From contig NZ_CP073714.1 in the NCBI RefSeq assembly GCF_023101145.1, positions 5,704,001 through 5,768,000 of the forward strand: a stretch of 64,000 bases of DNA, given 5' to 3'. This document shows, one piece after another, positions 25,950 through 35,265 of this stretch. This DNA comes from Paenibacillus pabuli (lineage in GTDB: Bacteria; Bacillota; Bacilli; Paenibacillales; Paenibacillaceae). The notes under the pieces are model-generated. The model was not told the origin of the DNA and did not search any database. It saw nothing but the letters and a program-made list of their open reading frames with translations. Each line of letters begins with the position of its first letter. Position 1 is the first letter of the stretch. Made by a program: the position numbers and the translations under genes.

Positions 25950-27326
25950 GTGTCGACTATAACTAAGGATTCAACTCAAGTATCTGCAGCAGAGTATGTT
26001 CATTCCGTTTACGAATCGGTTATCGCCAGAAATCCACAGGAAAGTGAATTCCATCAGGCTGTCAAAGAGATCCTGGACTCGCTAATTCCGGTCATTGCAG
26101 CTCACCCGAAATATCGGGAGAATGGCTTGCTTGAACAGCTTGTTGAGCCAGAACGTGTCATTACGTTCCGCGTGCCTTGGGTAGATGATCAAGGCAAGGT
26201 ACAAGTAAACCGTGGATTCCGTGTACAGTTCAACAGCGCAATTGGACCTTACAAAGGCGGACTTCGTTTCCACCCTTCCGTTTACTCGGGAATCGTTAAA
26301 TTTCTTGGGTTCGAACAAATTTTCAAAAATGCCCTGACTGGCCTGCCAATCGGCGGTGGTAAAGGTGGTTCCGACTTCGATCCAAAAGGAAAATCAGATC
26401 TGGAAGTTATGCGTTTCACTCAAAGCTTCATGACGGAGCTGTACAAATATATCGGTTCCGATGCGGACGTACCTGCCGGCGACATCGGTGTAGGTGCACG
26501 GGAAATCGGTTATATGTTCGGACAGTACAAACGCATCAGTGGTGGACACGAAGCTGGCGTACTCACAGGTAAAGGCTTGCTGTACGGAGGAAGTCTTGCA
26601 CGTAAGGAAGCTACAGGATTCGGATGCGTGTACTTTGTGAAGGAAATGCTGGCATCCAAAGGACTGAGCTTCAAGGACAGCACGGTGGTTGTCTCCGGTT
26701 CGGGTAATGTATCCATCTATGCCATTCAGAAGGCTCAGGAGCTTGGAGCTAATGTTGTGGCGTGTAGTGACTCCGGTGGTTACATCTATGATGCTCAAGG
26801 AATCAATCTGGATACCGTAAAAAGATTAAAAGAGGTTGACCGTCTGCGGATCAGCGAATATGTCAAAGAGCATCCACATGCCGTGTATACCGAAGGCTGT
26901 GAAGGCATCTGGTCTATCCCGTGTGATATCGCGCTGCCGTGTGCAACGCAAAATGAAATCGACGAACAGGCTGCTGCATTGCTCGTGCAAGGCGGAGTTA
27001 AAGCGATCGGTGAAGGAGCGAATATGCCTTCCACTCTGGCTGCGATTGACGTTTTCCATAAAGAAGGCGTTCTGTTTGGACCAGCCAAAGCAGCGAATGC
27101 TGGAGGAGTTGCCGTGTCCGCACTTGAAATGTCGCAGAACAGCATGCGGTTGTCCTGGTCATTTGAAGAAGTGGACGCCAAGCTGCATGACATTATGTCG
27201 AACATCTACACCAGCTGTGTTCAGGCAGCGGATGAGTACGGCTGTGCGGGTAACCTGCTTGCCGGAGCGAACATCGCCGGCTTCCTGAAGGTGGCAGATG
27301 CCATGCTCGCGCAAGGTATCGTCTAA
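25950..27326 (+). CDS. gdhA: NADP-specific glutamate dehydrogenase
   Basis: 458 residues, the usual length of hexameric bacterial GdhA. Diagnostic segments are PYKGGLRFHP, LPIGGGKGGSDFDPKGKSD with the catalytic Lys, DVPAGDIGVGAREIG and the nucleotide site VVSGSGNVSIYAI. It converts 2-oxoglutarate and ammonium to glutamate in the cytoplasm. GTG 25950 is the start; AAAGGAG is about 12 bases upstream, a little far. A strong terminator follows, so it is a single-gene unit. Confidence 0.95.
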   Translation: MSTITKDSTQVSAAEYVHSVYESVIARNPQESEFHQAVKEILDSLIPVIAAHPKYRENGLLEQLVEPERVITFRVPWVDDQGKVQVNRGFRVQFNSAIGPYKGGLRFHPSVYSGIVKFLGFEQIFKNALTGLPIGGGKGGSDFDPKGKSDLEVMRFTQSFMTELYKYIGSDADVPAGDIGVGAREIGYMFGQYKRISGGHEAGVLTGKGLLYGGSLARKEATGFGCVYFVKEMLASKGLSFKDSTVVVSGSGNVSIYAIQKAQELGANVVACSDSGGYIYDAQGINLDTVKRLKEVDRLRISEYVKEHPHAVYTEGCEGIWSIPCDIALPCATQNEIDEQAAALLVQGGVKAIGEGANMPSTLAAIDVFHKEGVLFGPAKAANAGGVAVSALEMSQNSMRLSWSFEEVDAKLHDIMSNIYTSCVQAADEYGCAGNLLAGANIAGFLKVADAMLAQGIV

Positions 27327-27399
27327 TTCTTCGGGTGTCATAACTCTCTGCATTACCGAACATCTGCTAAACGATGCATCTTATCGCATAGATATAAGC

Positions 27400-27434
27400 A
27401 AAGGGCAGTTCTCCCGAATGGAGAACTGCCCTTT
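27400..27434. terminator. Terminator of gdhA
   Basis: Fifteen-base perfect arms AAAGGGCAGTTCTCC and GGAGAACTGCCCTTT around a 5-base loop; short T-tract but a very stable stem. Confidence 0.85.
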
Positions 27435-27520
27435 AACATTGATATAGATAACGATGTCACTCGAATCGCAGTATCAGTCTCTTAATTCATTTGTAAAGAG
27501 AACCGTAGACTCACATGTAC

Positions 27521-28063
27521 TTATGAACGTACCGTTTTTAGAGCTCCGCTCCAGGACAGCACCTGATCCAGCATGCCGTTCAGATTGGTCAGATGCAGAT
27601 CGGCCGGTTTAAAGGTCGTTCCGTTCTCAAAATCGGTAAACAGCGACAGTGCCGGATGAACACGAACATCAGCAACCGACAACTCACCTAGAATGCCCCG
27701 CAGATGTTCTGCTGCACGTGCACCACCTACTGAACCATAACTTACAATGCCTGCCGCCTTATTGTTCCATGCCTCACGTGCGTAATCCAGTGCATTCTTC
27801 AACGATGCGGAGATGCTGTGGTTATACTCCTGTACAATGAATACGAACCCATCCAGACTTGCCAGCTTCGCATTCCAAGCAGTAGCCTGCTCCGTTGCAT
27901 CCGCTTCTCCCAAGAGAGGCAGCTTGTAATCAGCAATATCCACGATCTCATAGTTGGCATCTCCACGTGCATCCGCAATCTGTTTTACCCATTCTCCAAC
28001 CTGTGGGCTCAAACGCCCCTCACGTGTGCTCCCAAGAATAATTCCAATGTTAAGTTTCGACAT
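27521..28063 (-). CDS. NADPH-dependent FMN reductase
   Basis: 180 residues of the flavodoxin-like NADPH:FMN reductase family. The phosphate loop is GSTREGRLSP near residue 10, with VQEYNHSISASLKNALD and YGSVGGARAAEHLR as further FMN-contact blocks. Members reduce FMN, quinones or azo compounds. ATG 28063 is chosen because GAGGAGG lies nine bases upstream; a longer in-frame start at 28132 would add a polar tail. The upstream region has an imperfect dyad AAGTTA...TAACTT (28189-28211) that could bind a regulator. Confidence 0.88.
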   Translation of the reverse strand: MSKLNIGIILGSTREGRLSPQVGEWVKQIADARGDANYEIVDIADYKLPLLGEADATEQATAWNAKLASLDGFVFIVQEYNHSISASLKNALDYAREAWNNKAAGIVSYGSVGGARAAEHLRGILGELSVADVRVHPALSLFTDFENGTTFKPADLHLTNLNGMLDQVLSWSGALKTVRS

Positions 28064-28296
28064 CGTTTGTTCCTCCTCTTGTGTGTTGTTGTTTGTTTTC
28101 CCAAATAATTTATCCATAAAACCCATATTCACACCATCCTGTATCTGTTTGGTTTTATTTATTCTGTTGATATTTATAATAAGTAATCAAGTTAATTAAG
28201 TCAAGTAACTTACATAAAGTTTGTATATATTTTTTTCACTTTATCTTATCATACAACTATTGTTATGAATTTATTCTATATATGATAAGAGTCCAA

Positions 28297-28334
28297 TAAA
28301 AAAAGCAGTTTCCCCGTATACACGAAGAAACTGC
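28297..28334 (-). terminator. Terminator of the EutH/PTS operon
   Basis: On the minus strand GCAGTTTC pairs with GAAACTGC, followed by TTTTTTTATTGG. Confidence 0.85.
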
Positions 28335-28383
28335 CCCTCTGATTCCTGTTCTTATGTGATTTCAAGCTTATTACATTGTGCAT

Positions 28384-30303
28384 TTACTTTATAGTAATCA
28401 AGGTCTCTCCTTGCATAACATTGCCTTGTTCATTAACCTGAATATCGTTGAATACGGCTGTATTGGATACGATCACGGAAGTCGTTATATCCAAGCCAGC
28501 GGCCACGATGCCATCGATATCGAACTCTACCAGCTTGTCACCTTTTTTGACAACATCCCCGTCGGATACAAAGGAAGTAAAATGTTTGCCCTTGAGACTC
28601 ACGGTATTAATGCCGACATGGATCAGGATCTCTACGCCATCCTCGGACAGCAGGCCAATGGCATGTTTCGTCTTGAAGATCGTAACTACCACACCATCGA
28701 ACGGTGCATATGCCACGCCTTTCGTCGGTACGATCGCTGCTCCCAGCCCCATAGCACCGCTGGAGAATGCTTCGTCACCCACCCCTGTCAAAGGAATCAG
28801 TTTACCTGTGAGCGGGCTAAACACCGTTTTCTCCCCCAGTGCTTCCGTACCCGTCTGGATTGGAGTAATGACAGAAACGTCAGCAGATTCATTCGAATCA
28901 GAAGTCACACGGGATGCTTGATCCCGCTTCGATGAAACTGACGAGGATGCATTCTTATAACCAAAGATGTACGTCAGAATAAAGCCCAATACAAAAGCAA
29001 TAATGACAGACAGGATGAATCCAACAAACCCGGTATCGATCCCTTTCGGATTAATAAAGAGTGGAATACCGAACACACCGCCACCGGCAAATCCGTAAGC
29101 ATTGGAACCCATAAAACCGGCCACAGCCCCGGCGATACCGCTTGCAATGGATGCCATAATAAAAGGCTTCTTGGCAGGCAATGTCACACCATAGATCGCT
29201 GGTTCGGTTACACCCATCAAACCGGCAATGGTTGCGGATGTAGCAATCGGTTTCAATCGTTTATCCCGTGTTTTGATGGCGATGGCAAAGGCTGCACCCG
29301 TCTGTGCAAAAGTGGTGCAAAACAACATACCATTGATTGGATCGAATCCGTTCGTTATGACGTTGTTGAGCAGAATCGGAATAAATGCCCAGTGCAATCC
29401 GAAGATAATGACCGTCTGCCAGATCCCCGCAAGAATCAAGCCTGCAATAATCGGGCTTAGTCCATATACCCACATTGCCCCTTTGGCCAGGTAGTCACTT
29501 AACAATGTTGCCACCGGACCCACGGCCAGGAATACAAATGGTGTAATGACAGCCAGCGTAACCAGCGGTACAAAAAACATTTTAATGGAAGCAGGCGCAA
29601 TCTTGGCAAGCCACTTCTCGAAGGTCGCGGCCAGGTATGAAGCAATAATGATCGGTATAACTGACGATGTGTAGTTGATCAACACGACCGGAATGCTGAG
29701 AAAGGACATGGCCGTGCCTTCCGTAAATGCTGCTGTCATGGTTGGATAGACGAGCGCGGCACCAATGGTTGCCGAGATAAAAGGATTACCCCCGAATTTT
29801 TTGCCCGCTGAGAATCCAAGCAGGATGGGGAAGAAATAAAACAAGGCATCGGCTGTTGCAAACAAAATTTTGTACGTGCTCATCTCTTCGGTGAGCCAAT
29901 TCAGTGTTATGAACAATGCCAATAGTCCTTTGAGGATACCTGCTGCCGACAGGACACCAACGACGGGCATGAACACACCGGAAATGACATCAACAAAGCG
30001 GTTAAACAATCCCTTTTTTTCGCCTTGAGCCGCATTCGAATCCGAAGTTACCGGACTGATGCCCATCGTTTTTACGAGAGATTCATACACTTTGGGTACT
30101 TCATTCCCGATGACGACCTGAAATTGTCCACCGCTCTCCACCACCGTAAGCACTCCGTCAATCTCCTTGATCTCATCTTTATTGGGAGCTTCCATGTCTT
30201 TCAAATTGAATCTGAGACGGGTTACACAGTGAATAACGCTATTAATATTATCATTGCCGCCGACTGCGCTAAGAATTTCCTTTGCTGTTTTGTCGTGATT
30301 CAT
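28384..30303 (-). CDS. Beta-glucoside-type PTS transporter, IIBCA
   Basis: 639 residues in the order IIB-IIC-IIA typical of BglP/BglF. IIB (1-80) has the phosphocysteine in VIHCVTRLRF (Cys26); IIC (about 105-460) has around ten membrane segments including TEPAIYGVTLP; IIA (about 495-639) has the phospho-His in EILIHVGINTVSLKG. It imports and phosphorylates a sugar, with a beta-glucoside-like ligand most likely from family. AAGGAGC precedes ATG 30303. It is the last gene of the operon after EutH-like, Gfo/Idh and GH140 genes, which suggests a plant glycoside substrate. Confidence 0.92.
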   Translation of the reverse strand: MNHDKTAKEILSAVGGNDNINSVIHCVTRLRFNLKDMEAPNKDEIKEIDGVLTVVESGGQFQVVIGNEVPKVYESLVKTMGISPVTSDSNAAQGEKKGLFNRFVDVISGVFMPVVGVLSAAGILKGLLALFITLNWLTEEMSTYKILFATADALFYFFPILLGFSAGKKFGGNPFISATIGAALVYPTMTAAFTEGTAMSFLSIPVVLINYTSSVIPIIIASYLAATFEKWLAKIAPASIKMFFVPLVTLAVITPFVFLAVGPVATLLSDYLAKGAMWVYGLSPIIAGLILAGIWQTVIIFGLHWAFIPILLNNVITNGFDPINGMLFCTTFAQTGAAFAIAIKTRDKRLKPIATSATIAGLMGVTEPAIYGVTLPAKKPFIMASIASGIAGAVAGFMGSNAYGFAGGGVFGIPLFINPKGIDTGFVGFILSVIIAFVLGFILTYIFGYKNASSSVSSKRDQASRVTSDSNESADVSVITPIQTGTEALGEKTVFSPLTGKLIPLTGVGDEAFSSGAMGLGAAIVPTKGVAYAPFDGVVVTIFKTKHAIGLLSEDGVEILIHVGINTVSLKGKHFTSFVSDGDVVKKGDKLVEFDIDGIVAAGLDITTSVIVSNTAVFNDIQVNEQGNVMQGETLITIK

Positions 30304-30387
30304 GGTATATGCTCCTTTACATAGATGCCATAGTATCTGCGTTATAATGAATGATAAAGCTCATTTACTTGTATTCATATTTCGTTG

Positions 30388-31485
30388 TTATCCGATTTTA
30401 TTTTTCGTTTGGGTTTTGGCTGGTGTTGCCCATGATGCTACCAGCGCCGCACTGATGCCACCTGCAAGCTTGCCCACAATCATGGCAGTTACCATTGTTT
30501 TATCCATCCCCGCAACGAACCCTAAATGTCCACCAAGTACAAATGATCCACTAACAGCAAAAGCAATGCTGATCACTTTACCTCTTGGATTCATATCTCT
30601 AACCAACCGAAAGGTCGGAATATTGTGAGCGAGTGAAGCGACAAGTCCAGCTGTTGTCGGCGCATCCAAGTTTAGCAATCGGCCTGCGCGTTCAAGCGGT
30701 GCTTTACATGTCTTATTAATGACAGCCACCATTGGGAATGCGCCAGCCAGCACAATGGTGATTGTTCCCACGGTCATGATCCCTTCCGAGAGTGGAGCCA
30801 TATTCGGGATGAGTGCCCAACCTGTGAGGGTCTTTACGGCTATAGCTACCAGCCCGAACAGGGACAATAAGGTGATACCGCTTCCAAATATTTTAAACCA
30901 TCTCACGGTCTGTTTCGTAAAAAAGCGCAAACCTACTATGATGAGTACAGACAGCAGAATTGGGATAATCAGGTTTCTATAGATGACTGTGACATCAATG
31001 CCTGCTACCAGACCCCCAACTAAACAACCGACAGGAATGGTACTGATGCCGATTAACACACCCTTGGCAAAGTACGGATGATCCTTCCGATCCAGAATAC
31101 CTAGCGCAACGGGAATCGTGAACACAATGGTCGGTCCGAACATCGTTCCGAGGAACACCCAAGCGAAGAGTCCTGCCTGATCACTCTGTGCCATCTGACT
31201 CGCCAAAGCGTATCCGCCCATATCCACGGCCAGAATGGTATTGGCGAACGATGCTGGATCAGCACCGATCGCTTCATACATAGGCGAAATAATTGGGATA
31301 AGAATGCTTGCGAGAAAGGGCGCCAAAGATACAATCCCTACCATCACCAGTGCGAGCGTCCCCATAGCCATGATCCCTTCCGTAAACGCCTTCCCCAGTC
31401 CCATCCGGTTCCCGAGAGCCTTGTCCACGGCACCAAGCACCAGAAAGAAGGCAATGATGATCATGACGATATCATTAATAGACAT
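30388..31485 (-). CDS. EutH-like membrane transporter
   Basis: 365 residues with about ten membrane helices. It aligns with EutH, the ethanolamine transporter, across its length: AMGTLALVMVGIVSLAPFLA, DMGGYALASQMAQ, MFGPTIVFTIPVALGI, IPVGCLVGGL and SGSFVLGGHLGFVAG. No ammonia-lyase, microcompartment or other eut genes are near. Its ATG shares one base with the stop of the Gfo/Idh gene (TAATG) and GAGGGG precedes it, so the two are translationally coupled. In this setting it may move an amino alcohol or another small polar molecule released from a glycoside (inference). Confidence 0.88.
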   Translation of the reverse strand: MSINDIVMIIIAFFLVLGAVDKALGNRMGLGKAFTEGIMAMGTLALVMVGIVSLAPFLASILIPIISPMYEAIGADPASFANTILAVDMGGYALASQMAQSDQAGLFAWVFLGTMFGPTIVFTIPVALGILDRKDHPYFAKGVLIGISTIPVGCLVGGLVAGIDVTVIYRNLIIPILLSVLIIVGLRFFTKQTVRWFKIFGSGITLLSLFGLVAIAVKTLTGWALIPNMAPLSEGIMTVGTITIVLAGAFPMVAVINKTCKAPLERAGRLLNLDAPTTAGLVASLAHNIPTFRLVRDMNPRGKVISIAFAVSGSFVLGGHLGFVAGMDKTMVTAMIVGKLAGGISAALVASWATPAKTQTKNKIG

Positions 31486-32531
31486 TATTTCCCCTCTTCA
31501 TACCGTTGCACGTTATGGTTGGCTGCACTGTCATACGTATCAAACACCAGGCGAAGCGTTTTGACATTATCCGAACCGCTGGTCTGAAATTCCGCTCCAG
31601 TATTCAGGCATTCAATAAAGTGGGATTGCAGTTTAAGATGACTGTCCTCGTAATTCAGTTCCGTCTGTTCAGCCAGTACAGTTTCGACACCAGCATTATC
31701 GATCATAGTCAACCGTCCATCCTTGTAAAGTTTGATGGAAGCCTTATCGCCTTCGATGATCAACTGCTCCTTGTGATCTGGCAGCACCCGATCCGGCAAA
31801 GGTTCATCCAACTCACGTCGTGTTGCCCAGCTCATGTCCATCAATCCCACATAGTTTGGATAACCGAGCATGACCATGCCGCTATCTTCTCCTACCGTGT
31901 AAGAACTTATCTTGCGAGTCTCAGCATATAATCGTTCAGGCTCGCCGAACAGAAATCGCCATGTATCAAACCAATGTACACCCATCTCATAAAACAGCAA
32001 CTGTGGCATATCTCTAAAAAAAGGCTGTGGCAGATGCTGCTCCGGTGCAAATCGTGGTGAGTAAAAGTCCGTATGAATATAACGAATCGTGTTCAGGTTA
32101 CCAACCGCATCTTCTCCCAAAAGCTTCTTGATCAACTGAAAAGGCTCAAGCCATCGCCAATTCTCCGTCACCATGAGGCGTACGCCAGCATCTTCAGCAA
32201 TCCGAACCATTTCTTCGGCTTCCTCAATGGAGCGGGCAAATGGTTTCTGGCACATGATATGTTTACCAGCCGCTGCGGCAAGCTTCACTAGCTCCAAGTG
32301 TGTATCCGGGGGTGTGATAATATCCAGCACATCGACGTCAGCCTCTTCAAGCATGGATGCCACATCCAAGTAACGATACACAGCCGGGATGTTGAACCTA
32401 TCTGATTTATCATTCAGGGTTGCCGCATCCCTATCGCATATTCCTTTAATTTCGGCATCGGCAATAAACTGCCAAGCCTTAATGTGTTTTTCCGACCAGT
32501 ATCCCGTACCCACAATACCGATTCTCCACAT
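31485..32531 (-). CDS. Gfo/Idh/MocA-family oxidoreductase
   Basis: 348 residues. The N-terminal Rossmann fold opens RIGIVGTGYWSEKHIKAW, followed by the family's EKP-like segment CQKPFARSIEEAEEM, and a C-terminal alpha/beta domain with an MGVHWFDTWRFLFGEPE block that carries the catalytic His. Such enzymes oxidise or epimerise sugars and sugar derivatives with NAD(P). It lies between the GH140-like and EutH-like genes, and the stop overlaps the EutH start. The product of this step is not known. Confidence 0.9.
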   Translation of the reverse strand: MWRIGIVGTGYWSEKHIKAWQFIADAEIKGICDRDAATLNDKSDRFNIPAVYRYLDVASMLEEADVDVLDIITPPDTHLELVKLAAAAGKHIMCQKPFARSIEEAEEMVRIAEDAGVRLMVTENWRWLEPFQLIKKLLGEDAVGNLNTIRYIHTDFYSPRFAPEQHLPQPFFRDMPQLLFYEMGVHWFDTWRFLFGEPERLYAETRKISSYTVGEDSGMVMLGYPNYVGLMDMSWATRRELDEPLPDRVLPDHKEQLIIEGDKASIKLYKDGRLTMIDNAGVETVLAEQTELNYEDSHLKLQSHFIECLNTGAEFQTSGSDNVKTLRLVFDTYDSAANHNVQRYEEGK

Positions 32532-32594
32532 ACCTTCACCTCATCTATAATGTAATTCTTCATGATGCTTCACCGCTTCAGGCTGTTCGATGCC

Positions 32595-33869
32595 TTACTT
32601 TTTTGTGCCAATAACCAGCACATCATGTTCAAACTCATGCATCGGGAGTACGCCGTAATCGTTCTCACGGAACGCATCTGTCTGAGCAAAGCGACGATGT
32701 ACCAGATCAATCGTTGTAAACTGGTACTCTGCCACAGGAAAATTGAGCCGAACCTTGGTATTTACAGGAACGTAAAGGACCAGCGTGTCCTCGTTGCCAG
32801 CAGCACGAATTTCTTTGGTAGCATTCAATACGATATCCAGTGGCTTCACACCAACCAGCTTATATTGAAGGAAGAGATACTTCATAAATGAATAGTCCCA
32901 AGCGCCTTCGAAGCGAAGAGCCGCTCTCCAATCATAAGGACTGTCGAAGCCTTCACCCTCCACGATGCCGAATTTCTTGCCTTTTTTGTGCCAGCTCCAG
33001 ATGCCATGTGCACCGTAAGTCACTCCGGCACCCCCTCCAGCAAGCAGACTTTGCCACGCCGCCTTGCGAGCATCCCATGCAGAATACCGTCCATATACGT
33101 TACGGCTATAACTGATCTGTTCATAACATGGCTCACCATTGATCACGGGGCGCACTTGTGGTTGGTTATAGAAATGTTCTGCAATCTCATGTGACATATA
33201 TTGAAATTCAGAATTATGTCCAGACTGATACATATAGAAATCCAGTCCTTCATGATTCATAAATTTCTCCGGTATGTCCTGCAATCTTCCTTGAATGTGC
33301 AGCGTCGTCAAACTGGATGGATTTAATCGATTCACCGTCTCCAGTGCTGTTTGATAATAAGCAATCGCCTCATTGGATGGAAAATCCGTATCCCCGCTGA
33401 CCAGATAGATTGGATCAAACTTCGAGAAACGACTCACAGCGTAAGTGACATATGGCTCGACGGCATCAAGCGGCATTTTGCTGTTCTTCTGAAACTTCGT
33501 AGCCCATGTATCAGGTACGTAATTGCACCATAAAAGCACAAGTGCAGGTGTAAAACCTCGTTCTACTGCCATTCGAAGCATCTCTTCCGCACGGTCGAAG
33601 TAGGCATCATTGAATGTGCCATAATCTGTAGATCCATCCTCCAACAGCTTGAATGGCTCTAGATCGAGATCAGATTCGCTGGCATCCCATTGACGCAGCA
33701 CATTGATTTGCAACACATTGAATCCCTGCATTTTGCGATAATCCAGATACTCTTCCCATTCAGCCAGCGTAGCATTGGTAAACGCACTCCAAACGGTATC
33801 GGCCAAATAGAAAAACGATTCTCCTTGTTCCTCAAACGTCCTGCGGTTTGCGGCAATGTTAACCTTCAT
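32595..33869 (-). CDS. DUF4038/GH140-type glycoside hydrolase
   Basis: 424 residues with no signal peptide. It opens FEEQGESFFYLADTVWSAF and has LDYRKMQGFNVLQINVLRQ, both hallmarks of the DUF4038/apiosidase-like TIM barrel grouped with GH140, and a later VINGEPCYEQI that matches the family's catalytic loop. Characterised GH140 releases apiose-containing chains from rhamnogalacturonan II. Being cytoplasmic and next to a PTS and a Gfo/Idh gene, it more likely cleaves an imported glycoside. GAGGTGG precedes ATG 33869. It is the first gene of the operon, divergent from the LacI regulator. Confidence 0.85.
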   Translation of the reverse strand: MKVNIAANRRTFEEQGESFFYLADTVWSAFTNATLAEWEEYLDYRKMQGFNVLQINVLRQWDASESDLDLEPFKLLEDGSTDYGTFNDAYFDRAEEMLRMAVERGFTPALVLLWCNYVPDTWATKFQKNSKMPLDAVEPYVTYAVSRFSKFDPIYLVSGDTDFPSNEAIAYYQTALETVNRLNPSSLTTLHIQGRLQDIPEKFMNHEGLDFYMYQSGHNSEFQYMSHEIAEHFYNQPQVRPVINGEPCYEQISYSRNVYGRYSAWDARKAAWQSLLAGGGAGVTYGAHGIWSWHKKGKKFGIVEGEGFDSPYDWRAALRFEGAWDYSFMKYLFLQYKLVGVKPLDIVLNATKEIRAAGNEDTLVLYVPVNTKVRLNFPVAEYQFTTIDLVHRRFAQTDAFRENDYGVLPMHEFEHDVLVIGTKK

Positions 33870-33888
33870 CGTACCACCTCACCCTTCC

Positions 33889-33922
33889 AACTAAATTAAT
33901 TAGTTTATTTTAGTTAATTTAA
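33889..33922. promoter_or_regulatory. Candidate LacI operators
   Basis: AACTAA-N5-TTAGTT at 33889-33905 is a perfect dyad. TTTAGTTAATTTAA (33909-33922) follows and recurs as TTTAGTTAAGTTTA at 34025-34038 near the regulator's own promoter. They lie downstream of the operon promoter, where binding would block transcription. Confidence 0.5.
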
Positions 33923-33968
33923 TATGTTTTTAATCTAATATTGGGTAATGAATGCGTTTTACAATTGA

Positions 33969-33997
33969 ATATTAGCATCATATATGTAAACAGTCAA
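33969..33997 (-). promoter_or_regulatory. Sigma-A promoter of the GH140/EutH/PTS operon
   Basis: On the minus strand TTGACT (33992-33997), 17 bases, TAATAT (33969-33974). Transcripts would begin near 33962, with about 90 bases of leader before the hydrolase start. Confidence 0.65.
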
Positions 33998-34024
33998 TTA
34001 CAATTTTAGTTTTTATTTATAAAC

Positions 34025-34038
34025 TTTAGTTAAGTTTA
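34025..34038. promoter_or_regulatory. Second copy of the putative LacI operator
   Basis: TTTAGTTAAGTTTA, followed by TTTAGTAAAC, shares 12 of 14 bases with the copy at 33909-33922. It is about 40 bases before a TATACT that may be the regulator gene's -10. Confidence 0.4.
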
Positions 34039-34111
34039 GTTTAGTAAACAACTGAAATTTAAGCTTAAATCGTGGTATACTGTACACATATAGTCCATTT
34101 TAGGAGGATGT

Positions 34112-35158
34112 ATGTTGAAAATTGATGATATTGCGAGGCTGGCCGGTGTATCCAAAGCAGCTGTCTCTCTTGCTTTTAACAATAAACCTGGCGTGAGCGA
34201 GCAGACCCGAGAACATATACTGAATATTGCACAAGCTCATGGATACAAACCGAGAACGATCAAAACTGGAAGAGAAGTCCAGAAGTCCAATGCTATTATT
34301 CGTTTTGTGGCCTGTAAAAATACAGACATAATTACAGAGCATTATGATTCTCTTCCATTCTTTAATGAGCTGATTCACCATATTACAGATCAGGTCAAAC
34401 AGCACGGCAATACGCTTGTCATTTCATCCATCGATGTGCAGGATTTGCAGTATGAATTGCAAGCCCTGGAAAAGGAACAGCCCTCGGCGGGTATTTTGTT
34501 ACTCGGTATCAATTTGACCCCACCCATGATCGAAGCCATTCAATCCATTCATGCCAATGTGGTCATTCTGGATACAGCGTTTGAACATGTGGATGCGAAC
34601 TTTGTTTCCATTAATAATAGCTTGGGCGGATACCAGGCGGGCAAACATCTGGTTAAACTCGGGCATAGCCATATTGGCTACGTGAAATCCAGTACCCGTA
34701 TTCCGAACTTTATCAAACGCGAGGAAGGCTTCCGGACAGCTCTGGCAGAGCACCATCTGACCATTGATGAGGCATTGACGTTTGATCTGCAACCGATGCT
34801 GGTTATGCCGCAAGAACATCTGCAACAGTCCATCAGTCTTCTTCATGAACGGCCTACGGCCATTTTTTGCGAAAACGATTATATGGCGATCAGTACGATC
34901 AAATCATTACAGAATATCGGTCTCCGGGTACCCGAAGATATTTCGGTGATGGGATTTGACAATATTTTTGAAGCCAAAGTTATCAGTCCCGAATTGACAA
35001 CCGTTCATGTTAAAAAGGACATGCTGGCCAAAACTGCCGTGAATCGGATTATGGATAACCTGGATAGTGTCCAGAAGAACGCAGCTCACATATATGTGAA
35101 TACGGAAATTGTGGAGCGCAGATCCTGTATGCCTATTGCTGCCTCAAATCAATTCTAG
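34112..35158 (+). CDS. LacI-family regulator of the GH140/EutH/PTS locus
   Basis: 348 residues. The N-terminal helix-turn-helix and hinge (1-60: IDDIARLAGVSKAAVSLAFN, then REHILNIAQAHGYKPR) are followed by a periplasmic-binding-protein-like effector domain (QHGNTLVISSID, YQAGKHLVKLGHSHIGYVK, VMGFDNI). It should repress the divergent operon and respond to a sugar of that pathway. AGGAGG stands before ATG 34112. Repeated TTTAGTTAA-type sites in the shared intergenic region are the probable targets. Confidence 0.93.
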   Translation: MLKIDDIARLAGVSKAAVSLAFNNKPGVSEQTREHILNIAQAHGYKPRTIKTGREVQKSNAIIRFVACKNTDIITEHYDSLPFFNELIHHITDQVKQHGNTLVISSIDVQDLQYELQALEKEQPSAGILLLGINLTPPMIEAIQSIHANVVILDTAFEHVDANFVSINNSLGGYQAGKHLVKLGHSHIGYVKSSTRIPNFIKREEGFRTALAEHHLTIDEALTFDLQPMLVMPQEHLQQSISLLHERPTAIFCENDYMAISTIKSLQNIGLRVPEDISVMGFDNIFEAKVISPELTTVHVKKDMLAKTAVNRIMDNLDSVQKNAAHIYVNTEIVERRSCMPIAASNQF

Positions 35159-35265
35159 CCTACGCTTCCTTCGTTACTATGCGGCATATTGATCAAATTT
35201 CAGTGTGATGGTAAAGTTGTACTGACCTTAAAATAGCAATTTTCTTAATTAAAGGAAGTGTACAA

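Noticed and set aside
30304..30387. LicT antiterminator before the PTS gene
   Set aside because: The gap shows no GGATTGT...AAAACC pattern; control appears to come from the LacI-regulated promoter upstream.
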